From NCBI GenBank assembly GCA_046704825.1, contig JBJKRE010000045.1:1-13312 (forward strand): a stretch of DNA of 13,312 nt, written 5' to 3'. This document shows, piece after piece, positions 1 through 6,451 of this stretch (the first letter of the stretch is position 1; each line of letters begins with the position of its first letter). The notes under the pieces were generated by a model. It did not search any database and was not told where the DNA came from. It was given only the letters and a program-made list of their open reading frames with translations. Origin of the DNA: CAVRTJ01 sp046704825. GTDB lineage: Bacteria; Acidobacteriota; UBA4820; DSQY01. A program made the position numbers and the translations under genes.

Positions 1-1
1 G

Positions 2-334
2 GCCAAGACCATGGCCTACATGAAGTAGGTTGCGGCCGATCAGGACTTCCTGCTGATCCACGGCGGGCTGGGCGGCGCGCCGCTACCCACGGGCGAAGCG
101 GTCTTCAAGAAGGTGTGCGCAGCGTGCCACGCGGGCAGGTGCCGCCTGGTGGGCCCGCCGATCACGCTGATCCAGTCGACCTACAAGAACAACCCGCACG
201 GCATCGTCACCTGGGCCAAGGCCCCTTACAGGAAGCTCAAAGGATACCCCCCCATGCCCGCCCAGCACCTGCCCGAAGAGCAGCTCGAGGCCGTGGCGGA
301 GTTCCTGCTGACGCCCACCGCCCTCTACATGTAA
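2..334 (+). pseudogene. C-type cytochrome, 3' part, interrupted by in-frame TAG
   Basis: In one frame the window opens with AKTMAYMK, a TAG at 26-28, then about 101 further codons to TAA at 332-334. The downstream part has a heme c attachment motif CAACH (116-130), a GPPI turn and a YPPMPAQ segment (about 244-264) whose Met could be the distal ligand. It ends in the C-terminal helix expected of a class I cytochrome c. No ATG or GTG occurs between the TAG and the GTG at 113, and that GTG sits directly before the heme motif, leaving no export signal. AKTMAYMK itself resembles the last helix of a cytochrome c domain. My inference is a two-domain, two-heme cytochrome cut by a nonsense mutation or sequencing error. 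The alternative is an upstream gene ending at 28 followed by a separate remnant. The 5' part lies outside the window. Confidence 0.55.
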
Positions 335-563
335 GGGCTGCCGGCTTTCTCTGTTTCCGGCACCTACCGCTGGCGGGAGCGGACGTCATGCGAGGGGCGC
401 CCGCACCCGCTTCTGCTTGCGCCAATACGCCCTGCAGGAAACACGACGCGCCGCGGATGGAATTTTTCCGCCCGCTCGAGCGGTTGTAACAACAGCGGGG
501 AGATGGCGGATGGTAGATAAGGACGGCTGGATGAGAGAGAAAGTAATGACAGGTCAGGGAGAA

Positions 564-569
564 TATAAT
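564..569 (+). promoter_or_regulatory. Possible -10 element (TATAAT), no clear -35
   Basis: A perfect TATAAT lies in an A-rich patch. No good -35 hexamer occurs at 16-18 bases upstream; the nearest similar hexamer, ATGACA at 546-551, leaves only a 12-base spacer. If used, the transcript would have a leader of about 430 bases before the cytochrome at 1009 and would include the tandem hairpins. Chance occurrence is quite possible. Confidence 0.22.
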
Positions 570-726
570 GTTCCGGCCGAGGGGACGCAGTCAGCGAATT
601 CCTCCTCAAGCACTCAAGACAAGCCCGGGCCGAGCCGCAGGGTTCGGTTGGTTGCCATAGAACGGTCCATCGCAGAGGACGTCCTGCAGGGATGTCCTCG
701 AGCGTAGCGGCGGACGCGGGTTCCCG

Positions 727-763
727 ACCGGCCCGAACGGCCGGTGGGGCCCGGAGACCGGGC
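727..763 (+). other. Tandem GC-rich hairpins in the operon leader
   Basis: Two adjacent perfect hairpins are visible. ACCGGCC (727-733) pairs with GGCCGGT (739-745) around loop CGAAC. GCCCGG (749-754) pairs with CCGGGC (758-763) around loop AGA. Neither is followed by a T run, so they do not look like intrinsic terminators. They could be leader-RNA structure or a protein site; in GC-rich DNA chance pairing cannot be excluded. Confidence 0.35.
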
Positions 764-1008
764 ATGATTTCGCGGCGATCGTCACGGGACGAACGGGTGC
801 GCAGGCGAATCGAACCGAGCAGGGTAGAGCGTTTGATGAGAAAAGATTCGGATAGACAGGCAGACATCGGAAAAACAGGAAAACAGGTGAGGCCCCTCGA
901 AGTGCACGCTTCCGGCCGGACGTCGAGGCCGGGCGCGCCGGGGACTTCAGGAGACGGCCTTCCCGGTGCTTCAGCGTCCCGCCGGGATGCCGCAGGGGAA
1001 AGAAAGCT

Positions 1009-1920
1009 GTGAAAAAGAGAACCCAGACCTTCATTTCCATCGCGGGCGTCATTTTCGTCATCGCGGGGCTGTACGTGGTGCTCGGCTTCATGGTGCTCCC
1101 GAAGGGCAATCTCGTGGCGGCACAGAACAAAGCCTGGAAGAAGTCCCAGGAAGCCCCGAGCGATCCCACGGTGTTCCCGACCGTCAAGGGCAAGGTCATC
1201 CCGGGCCTGAACCTGGAGGAAGCCCTCGAATCGTCTCCCAAGGCCCTGGCCGAAGGCAAGAAACTGTTCGACGCCAACTGCGCCGCGTGCCACGGCCAGA
1301 ACGGCGAGGGCGACGGTCCGGCGGCGGTGGCGCTCCACCCGAGCCCCAGGAACTTCACGAGCCCCAAAGGCTGGACCAACGGTTACACTCTCGTGGACAT
1401 CTTTCGCACCCTCAGCCTGGGCGTCAAGGGAACGGCCATGGGTGACTACAGCACGCTCACCCCGCAGGAGCGCTTCGACCTGGCGCACTACGTGCAGTCC
1501 TTCGGCAGGTTCAACCACGGCAAGGCCGGCAAAGCGCAGATCGCGGCCCTCAACAAGCAGTTCCACCTGACGGAAGGCGTGCACGAACCCAACAAGGTGG
1601 CCGTACCGACCATCATGGACCACATGGAAGCCGAGTACGTGGCGCCGGCCATCCGGACGCCCGACCCGAGCGACCAGAGCGAGGGGGCCGTGCTCTTCCG
1701 GCGCGTCGTGAGCAATCCGGCCCGCGCGGCCGTGGCGCTTTCGGCCGTGCCCGACTGGCGGACCAACCTGCAGGACTTCGTGAGCGGCGTGTCCGCCGTC
1801 ACCCCATCGAGCGGTTTCGGAGCGGGTGTGGACACCCTCAACAGGCAGCAGTGGCAGGCTCTCCAGGCGGAGATGGCGTCCCTGGTGTCCCAGCCGAAGG
1901 CCGGAGGGAGCAACTCATGA
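1009..1920 (+). CDS. Membrane-anchored monoheme cytochrome c
   Basis: 303 residues from a GTG start, chosen because AGGGGA lies at 994-999, nine bases upstream, and because it places a Lys/Arg-rich N-terminus before one hydrophobic segment (about residues 8-30). That segment should anchor the protein to the inner membrane with the rest in the periplasm. The class I cytochrome c domain spans about 78-168: heme attachment CAACH at 91-95, then KGTAMGDY with Met144 as the likely distal iron ligand, and a C-terminal helix ending LAHYVQSF. Residues from about 224 onward (EGAVLFRRV, later RQQWQALQAEM) look helical and recall a cytochrome c domain without a CXXCH motif. As the first gene of the oxidase operon it probably carries electrons to, or is a subunit near, the caa3 oxidase. 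It could also be the monoheme subunit of an upstream quinol-oxidising complex such as alternative complex III, which I cannot test here. Confidence 0.85.
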   Translation: MKKRTQTFISIAGVIFVIAGLYVVLGFMVLPKGNLVAAQNKAWKKSQEAPSDPTVFPTVKGKVIPGLNLEEALESSPKALAEGKKLFDANCAACHGQNGEGDGPAAVALHPSPRNFTSPKGWTNGYTLVDIFRTLSLGVKGTAMGDYSTLTPQERFDLAHYVQSFGRFNHGKAGKAQIAALNKQFHLTEGVHEPNKVAVPTIMDHMEAEYVAPAIRTPDPSDQSEGAVLFRRVVSNPARAAVALSAVPDWRTNLQDFVSGVSAVTPSSGFGAGVDTLNRQQWQALQAEMASLVSQPKAGGSNS

Positions 1921-1971
1921 CGTCGGACAACAGGGGTCCGGCCGTTCAGGACTCGACGTGCCTCAAGAGAA

Positions 1972-2001
1972 GGCGCATGGCCTGCGCCCGCAGAGGCTGC
2001 G
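1972..2001 (+). other. Tandem hairpins between cytochrome c and sco genes
   Basis: GGCGCA (1972-1977) pairs with TGCGCC (1983-1988) around loop TGGCC. Immediately after it, CGCAG (1989-1993) pairs with CTGCG (1997-2001) around AGG. The 140-base gap between the two genes is the longest inside the operon and also has the palindrome GAACGTTC at 2023-2030. No T run follows. Transcript processing or stabilisation is possible; this is inference only. Confidence 0.3.
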
Positions 2002-2060
2002 TTGCCGGACGGAACGCGCCGGGAACGTTCGGAGTGATCGACAGAGACTTAGAGGTATCG

Positions 2061-2900
2061 ATGATCAAGAAAATGACTGGACTCATCTCGCGGCGGGGGC
2101 CGGCCATGCTGATGGCCCTGCTCCTGCCGGCGCTGGTCCTCGTGCCCGCCGTTAACACGCGGGCGCAGGTCCAGAAACACGTCACCGTCGAGGGCATCAC
2201 CGAGCACCTGGGCGGGCAGATGCCGATGAACGCGACCTTCAAGGACTCGCAGGGCAACACCGTGACACTGGCACAGATCGTGAAGAAGCCGACGGTGCTG
2301 GCCTTCTTCTACTGCCGCTGCGCGGGAATCTGCCCCCGACTGCTGGCGGGCATCGCGGACGTCGTGAACCGGATGCCGCTCACCCCCGGCAAGGACTACC
2401 AGGTCATCACCATCAGCTTCGACCCCACCGACACGCCCAAGATGGCGGCGGACAAGAAGGCCAACTACTTCAACCTCCTCCAGAAGAAGATGCCGTCCAG
2501 GGACTGGATGTTCCTGACGGGCGACGAGGCCAACATCAGGAAGGTGACCAGGGCCGCCGGGTTCTCCTACCAGAAGGCCGGCAACATGTACGTGCACCCC
2601 ACTTCGCTGATCGTGCTGTCGCCGAAGGGCGAGATCACACAGTACCTCTACGGCGTGAGCTACGTGCCGAGCGCCCTCCAGCTGGCCATCACGGACGCGG
2701 CCCAGGGCAAGGTGGGCGGCAAAATCATCAACACGCTCCTGCCGTGCTTCAGCACGCAGGCGAAGGGCACGAAAATAGTCACCTACGTGATGGCGGGCAC
2801 GGGGATCGCGATCCTTCTCATGGCCGCCGCCTTCATAGGCTGGCTGATCTTCACGGACCCTAAACGCAAGGCCGCGCACAACGAGCAGACGAGGTCCTGA
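2061..2900 (+). CDS. Sco1/SenC/PrrC-family copper chaperone, C-terminally anchored
   Basis: 279 residues from ATG 2061, preceded by AGAGGT at 2051-2056. The frame is open further upstream, but an earlier start would overlap the cytochrome gene and bury the signal sequence. Residues 1-35 form an export signal (MIKK, then a hydrophobic stretch ending near TRAQ). The thioredoxin-like domain spans about 45-215. It carries the copper-binding CXXXC as C87-A-G-I-C91-P and the distal His179 in VHPTS, with the family motif FDPTDTP at 120-126. Sco proteins load copper into the CuA centre of oxidase subunit II in the periplasm, and the stop of this gene is two bases before coxA. Unusual details are an extra Cys85 (CRCAGIC) and a second hydrophobic segment (about 243-264) followed by a charged tail, so the domain is likely tethered at its C-terminus. 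Such C-terminal anchors occur in caa3-associated Sco proteins. Confidence 0.9.
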   Translation: MIKKMTGLISRRGPAMLMALLLPALVLVPAVNTRAQVQKHVTVEGITEHLGGQMPMNATFKDSQGNTVTLAQIVKKPTVLAFFYCRCAGICPRLLAGIADVVNRMPLTPGKDYQVITISFDPTDTPKMAADKKANYFNLLQKKMPSRDWMFLTGDEANIRKVTRAAGFSYQKAGNMYVHPTSLIVLSPKGEITQYLYGVSYVPSALQLAITDAAQGKVGGKIINTLLPCFSTQAKGTKIVTYVMAGTGIAILLMAAAFIGWLIFTDPKRKAAHNEQTRS

Positions 2901-2902
2901 TC

Positions 2903-4537
2903 ATGACGAATATCGAGGCGACGGTATCGGCGCAGACGGGGACGAGCTACCTGAACGCCAGGGGACGCTACCCGGGAATCCTGGGCTGGCTCACCTCCAC
3001 CGACCACAAGCGCATCGGGCTGCTGTACCTCATGGCCACGACCTTCTTCTTCCTCGTGGGCATGACCCTCGGGTTCATCATGCGCACGCAGATGCTCTCG
3101 CCGCACGGCGCGCTGTTCAAGAACGCGGAGTACTACAACGCACTGTTCACGCTCCACGGTGTGATCATGATCTTCCTCTTCGTCATCCCCGTGGTGCCGG
3201 GGTCCCTCGGCAACTTCTTCCTGCCCATCATGATCGGGGCGGAGGACGTGGCGTTCCCGAGGCTCAACCTCCTGTCGTGGTACCTCTACATCGTCGGATC
3301 GATCATCGCCCTGGCGTCCCTGTTCGGCACGGGTCTTCCGGACACGGGCTGGACTTTCTACGCCCCCTACAGCCTTCAGACGCACGCGGACGTGCCCATG
3401 GCCGTCCTCGGCGTTTTCATCGTCGGGTTCTCCTCGATCCTGACGGGCGTGAACTTCATAACCACCATCCACCGAATGAGGGCGCCAGGCATGAAGTGGA
3501 TGAAGATGCCGCTCTTTCCCTGGGCGATCTACGCCACGTCCTGGGTCCAGGTCCTGGCGACGCCGGTGCTGGGCATCACCATGCTGCTCATCTTCGCGGA
3601 GAGGATCTTCCACGTCGGGATCTTCAACCCGGCCATGGGGGGCGACCCGCTCCTGTACCAGCACCTGTTCTGGATGTACTCACACCCTGCGGTCTACATC
3701 ATGATCCTGCCCGCCATGGGCATCATCTCGGAGATCATCCCCACCTTCGCGCGACGGACGATCTTCGGGTACACGGCCATCGTGTGGTCCACCATCGCCA
3801 TCGCGGCCCTGGGCTCCCTGGTCTGGGCGCACCACATGTTCACGACGGGGATCAGCAACATCTCGGCCACGGTCTTCTCGCTGCTCACCATGCTGGTGGC
3901 CGTGCCGAGCGCCATCAAGGTCTTCAACTGGACGGCCACGCTGTACAAGGGCTCCATCGCCCTGGAGCCGCCCATGCTCTTCGCGCTGAGCTTCATCTTC
4001 CTCTTCAGCATCGGAGGCCTGACCGGGCTCATGCTGGGCACGCTCTCGCTGAACGTGGAACTGCACAACACCTACTTCGTGGTCGGGCACTTCCACTACG
4101 TGATCTTCGGCGGGACGGTCTTCGCCCTCTTCGCGGCCTTCCACTACTGGTTCCCCAAGATGTTCGGGAAGATGTACAACAAATCGGCTGCCTACATCGC
4201 ATGGGGGCTCATGTTCGTGGGCTTCAACCTGTTCTACTTCACCTTCCTCATCCTCGGCGTCATGGGCATGCCCAGACGGTACGCCTTCTACCTGCCCAAG
4301 TTCCAGACGCCGCAGGTGATCGCCACGGTCGGCGCGTGGATCCTGGTCACGGGCCTCCTCGTCATGTTCGGCAACCTGTTCGTGGCGCTCTTCAAGGGCG
4401 AGAAGGCGGAGATGAACCCATGGGGCGGCATCACCCCCGAATGGCAGGTGCCGTCGCCGCCGCCCACGGAGAACTTCCTGGAGCCCTACGTGGTGCCCGA
4501 TGACCCCTACGACTTTGAAGGAGCTTTTGCGCAATGA
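2903..4537 (+). CDS. ctaD: Cytochrome c oxidase subunit I (caa3, A2-type heme-copper oxidase)
   Basis: 544 residues, about twelve membrane helices, with GAGG at 2891-2894 as ribosome binding site. All metal ligands are present: His85 (TLHG) and His398 for low-spin heme a, His396 for heme a3, and His261, His310 and His311 for CuB. Tyr265 in HPAVY is the cross-linked tyrosine. The helix VI motif is YSHPAVY (259-265), not the GHPEVY of A1 enzymes, so the D-channel glutamate is replaced and the Tyr-Ser pair marks type A2. The D-channel entry Asp115 (GAEDVAFPR), Asn104 and Asn122 are kept, as is K-channel Lys339 (SAIKV). The Mg-site position after His388 is Asn389, where mitochondrial-type enzymes have Asp (LHNTY versus LHDTY). 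The enzyme reduces O2 to water and pumps protons across the inner membrane. The end overlaps coxC by four bases (ATGA). The symbol coxA is equally used. Confidence 0.97.
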   Translation: MTNIEATVSAQTGTSYLNARGRYPGILGWLTSTDHKRIGLLYLMATTFFFLVGMTLGFIMRTQMLSPHGALFKNAEYYNALFTLHGVIMIFLFVIPVVPGSLGNFFLPIMIGAEDVAFPRLNLLSWYLYIVGSIIALASLFGTGLPDTGWTFYAPYSLQTHADVPMAVLGVFIVGFSSILTGVNFITTIHRMRAPGMKWMKMPLFPWAIYATSWVQVLATPVLGITMLLIFAERIFHVGIFNPAMGGDPLLYQHLFWMYSHPAVYIMILPAMGIISEIIPTFARRTIFGYTAIVWSTIAIAALGSLVWAHHMFTTGISNISATVFSLLTMLVAVPSAIKVFNWTATLYKGSIALEPPMLFALSFIFLFSIGGLTGLMLGTLSLNVELHNTYFVVGHFHYVIFGGTVFALFAAFHYWFPKMFGKMYNKSAAYIAWGLMFVGFNLFYFTFLILGVMGMPRRYAFYLPKFQTPQVIATVGAWILVTGLLVMFGNLFVALFKGEKAEMNPWGGITPEWQVPSPPPTENFLEPYVVPDDPYDFEGAFAQ

Positions 4538-5178
4538 GCGACCTGGCTGGAGAACGCGTGACGAGCGTCGAGAAGCCCCGCGAACACGGGCCGCACCGGG
4601 ACTACACGGGTTCGAAGATCGGCATGTGGCTGTTCCTCTTTTCGGAGTGCATGCTCTTCGGCGGCCTCTTCGTGCTGTACGCAATGTACAGGGCCGACTT
4701 CACATCGGCCTTCCTGACGGGCGGCAAGGACATGAACACCTTCATCGGGGTGTTCAACACCATCGTGCTCCTGACCGGCAGCTGGACCGTGGCCATGTCC
4801 ATCACCGCGGTCCAGCGGAACCAGAAGAAGCTGGCCATAGGGCTGATCTCGACGACGATCGTGCTCGGGGCTCTCTTCATGGTCCTCAAGCTCATGGAAT
4901 GGGGCGAGCACATCCGCCACGGGCTCTACCCGTCTTCGAGCACCCTGGCGGGCAAGCACGGACTGCAGGTGTTCTTCTCCATGTACTACGTCATGACGGG
5001 GCTTCACGGCCTCCACGTGATCGCGGGCATGACGGTTCTGACGGTGATGCTGATCCTTTTGATACGCGGGAAGATCACCGCCGAACACTCCGTGGCGCTC
5101 GAGAACGCGGCGCTCTACTGGCACCTGGTGGACATCATCTGGATCTTCCTGCTTCCCCTGTTCTACCTGGCGGCGTAA
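4534..5178 (+). CDS. ctaE: Cytochrome c oxidase subunit III
   Basis: 214 residues with five predicted membrane helices (about 29-52, 68-92, 101-121, 145-177, 191-212), the short five-helix form found in caa3-type and quinol oxidases, not the seven-helix form. The start ATG overlaps the coxA stop, with GAAGGAG just upstream inside coxA. Family signatures are SKIGMWLFLFSE at 27-38, MTGLHGLHV at 154-162 and the terminal AALYWHLVDIIWIFLLPL at 192-209. Subunit III binds lipid, stabilises subunit I and helps proton uptake into the D pathway. It has no metal centre. The symbol coxC is equally used. Confidence 0.95.
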   Translation: MSDLAGERVTSVEKPREHGPHRDYTGSKIGMWLFLFSECMLFGGLFVLYAMYRADFTSAFLTGGKDMNTFIGVFNTIVLLTGSWTVAMSITAVQRNQKKLAIGLISTTIVLGALFMVLKLMEWGEHIRHGLYPSSSTLAGKHGLQVFFSMYYVMTGLHGLHVIAGMTVLTVMLILLIRGKITAEHSVALENAALYWHLVDIIWIFLLPLFYLAA

Positions 5179-5190
5179 GGAGACTGGTCG

Positions 5191-5508
5191 ATGGAACGAG
5201 AAGCAATCGGAATCGAAGAAGACGTGCACGTCGTCAGCTACACGACCTACACGCTCGTGTGGGGGGCGCTGGTCCTCCTGACGCTGCTGCTGTCGGCGGT
5301 GTCGCTCTTCCACCTGAAGGACCTGCCCTTCCTGACGCCCTCGCTCGCGGCGTTCATCATCAGCCCCATCAAGGCCGCGCTGGTCGTGTTCTATTTCATG
5401 CATCTGAAATACGAGAAGAACAACATCTACAAGATCATGCTCACGGTGACCTTCTCCATCCTGATCATCTTCCTGGGCCTGACCTGGCTCGACGTGGCAC
5501 TGAGGTGA
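5191..5508 (+). CDS. ctaF: Cytochrome c oxidase subunit IV (prokaryotic, caa3 type)
   Basis: 105 residues with three hydrophobic segments (about 17-41, 48-70 and 80-102). The signature KAALVVFYFMHLKYE spans 61-75 and is typical of the small bacterial subunit IV family (COX4_pro/CyoD-like). TAAGGAGA at 5176-5183 places a strong ribosome binding site seven bases before the ATG; the first bases of that site are the stop codon of coxC, which suggests tight translational linkage. The subunit lacks cofactors and probably assists assembly or stability of the CuB site region. The family is clear; the exact symbol (ctaF, coxD) varies between genomes. Confidence 0.9.
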   Translation: MEREAIGIEEDVHVVSYTTYTLVWGALVLLTLLLSAVSLFHLKDLPFLTPSLAAFIISPIKAALVVFYFMHLKYEKNNIYKIMLTVTFSILIIFLGLTWLDVALR

Positions 5509-5515
5509 GGGATCT

Positions 5516-6424
5516 ATGAACACTGCGACGACGACCCTTACGGGAGGCGCTTCGGACTTCTTCATCTACATCGTGTCCGTGTGCGCCGCAACGCTGGTCT
5601 TGGTCACGTTCCTCATCATCTTTTTCGTGATCAAGTACAACCGGAAAAACAACCCCCATCCCAAGGACATCCGCGGGAACCTCGCCCTGGAGGTCACCTG
5701 GACGGTCATCCCCACCATCCTGTTCATCTCCTTCTTCTACTTCGGCTGGACCAACTGGGAGAAGATGCGGGACGTCCCCAAGGACGCCATGAAGGTGGAC
5801 GTGATCGCCCGGCAGTGGTCCTGGAGCTTCAAGTACGCCAACGGCAAGGAGTCGGACGTCCTGCGCCTGCCGGTGAACCACCCCGTCCGGTGCAACCTGC
5901 ACTCACTGGACGTGATCCACGGCTTCTTCATCCCCGCCTTCCAGGTGAAGGAGGACGTGGTGCCCGGCCTGCACAACTACGTCTGGTTCGACCCGACCGA
6001 CCTCGGGACCTACGACCTCCTGTGCTCGTCCTACTGCGGCCAGGGCCACCCCCTCATGATCACCAAGGTGATCATCATGAAGGACGCCGCCTTCACGGCC
6101 TGGTACAACAAGAAGGAGGCCCAGGGCGGTGCGGCGCACGGTAAGATCCTCTACGAGACCAAGGGCTGCAAGGGGTGCCACAGCATCAACGGCTCGCGCC
6201 TGGTCGGCCCGAGCTGGAAGGACCTTTACGGGTCCAAGGTCACGGTCACGACGAACGGCAAGGTTCGCGTGGTCGTGGCGAACGACGCCTACATAAAGCA
6301 GTCCATCCTCGAGCCCAACCACGATGTGGTCAAGGGCTTCAACGCGGGCATCATGCCGCCGGAGACGAGCCTGAGCGCCAAGGACATCAAGGACATCACC
6401 GACTACATCAAGACGCTCAACTAG
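5516..6424 (+). CDS. ctaC: Cytochrome c oxidase subunit II with fused cytochrome c domain (caa3)
   Basis: 302 residues. Two membrane helices (about 14-40 and 60-80) are followed by a periplasmic cupredoxin domain. CuA ligands are His135 (VIHGFF), Cys170, Cys174, His178 and Met181 in CSSYCGQGHPLM. Electron-entry aromatics are RQWSW at 99-103, and Glu59 fits the K-pathway glutamate of subunit II. The position that is Glu in CSE(I/Y/F)C of most A-type oxidases is Ser172, so the Mg-site carboxylate and CuA backbone residue is altered. A fused class I cytochrome c domain follows (about 205-302): CKGCH at 218-222, LVGPSW, and Met280 in GIMPPE as the distal ligand. This makes the enzyme a caa3 oxidase taking electrons from a periplasmic cytochrome. 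The ATG at 5516 has GAGG five bases upstream and lies seven bases after the subunit IV stop. Subunit II comes last, whereas in most operons it precedes subunit I. The symbol coxB is equally used. Confidence 0.96.
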   Translation: MNTATTTLTGGASDFFIYIVSVCAATLVLVTFLIIFFVIKYNRKNNPHPKDIRGNLALEVTWTVIPTILFISFFYFGWTNWEKMRDVPKDAMKVDVIARQWSWSFKYANGKESDVLRLPVNHPVRCNLHSLDVIHGFFIPAFQVKEDVVPGLHNYVWFDPTDLGTYDLLCSSYCGQGHPLMITKVIIMKDAAFTAWYNKKEAQGGAAHGKILYETKGCKGCHSINGSRLVGPSWKDLYGSKVTVTTNGKVRVVVANDAYIKQSILEPNHDVVKGFNAGIMPPETSLSAKDIKDITDYIKTLN

Positions 6425-6451
6425 CGGACGGGACAGACCGGGGAGCCGACC

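Larger units (their letters stand above)
335..1008. other. Non-coding stretch upstream of the oxidase operon
   Basis: No convincing gene is seen in these 674 bases. Frames that stay open lack a good ribosome binding site, family resemblance or normal composition. The stretch holds a weak hairpin just after the cytochrome stop (TGCCGG 339-344 with CCGGCA 357-362, 12-base loop, no T run), an isolated TATAAT at 564-569, and two tandem hairpins at 727-763. The part from about 500 to 570 and from 830 to 890 is more A-rich than the surroundings. It probably carries the operon promoter and a long 5' leader, but I recognise no known riboswitch or regulator site. Confidence 0.6.

Noticed and set aside
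339..362. Intrinsic terminator after the interrupted cytochrome
   Set aside because: Six-base stem with a 12-base loop and no following T run.
417..707. Open frame of 96 codons in the gap before the cytochrome gene
   Set aside because: No ribosome binding site, no family resemblance, low-complexity Ser-rich middle and Arg-rich ends; consistent with an open frame in GC-rich non-coding DNA.
833..858. Possible promoter TTGATG ... TAGACA before the cytochrome gene
   Set aside because: Spacer is only 14 bases and the -10 match is poor.
364..1623. Long minus-strand open frame opposite the cytochrome gene
   Set aside because: His/Arg/Gly-rich translation typical of an antisense shadow; it runs across the strongly supported cytochrome c gene.
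1851..2060. Upstream extension of the sco frame
   Set aside because: Would overlap the cytochrome gene, places the signal sequence inside the protein, and lacks a better ribosome binding site than the one before 2061.
2783..3664. Minus-strand open frame opposite coxA (and similar ones opposite coxC, coxB and ctaB)
   Set aside because: Composition dominated by Asp, His, Glu and Arg arising from the antisense of membrane-protein codons; no motifs.
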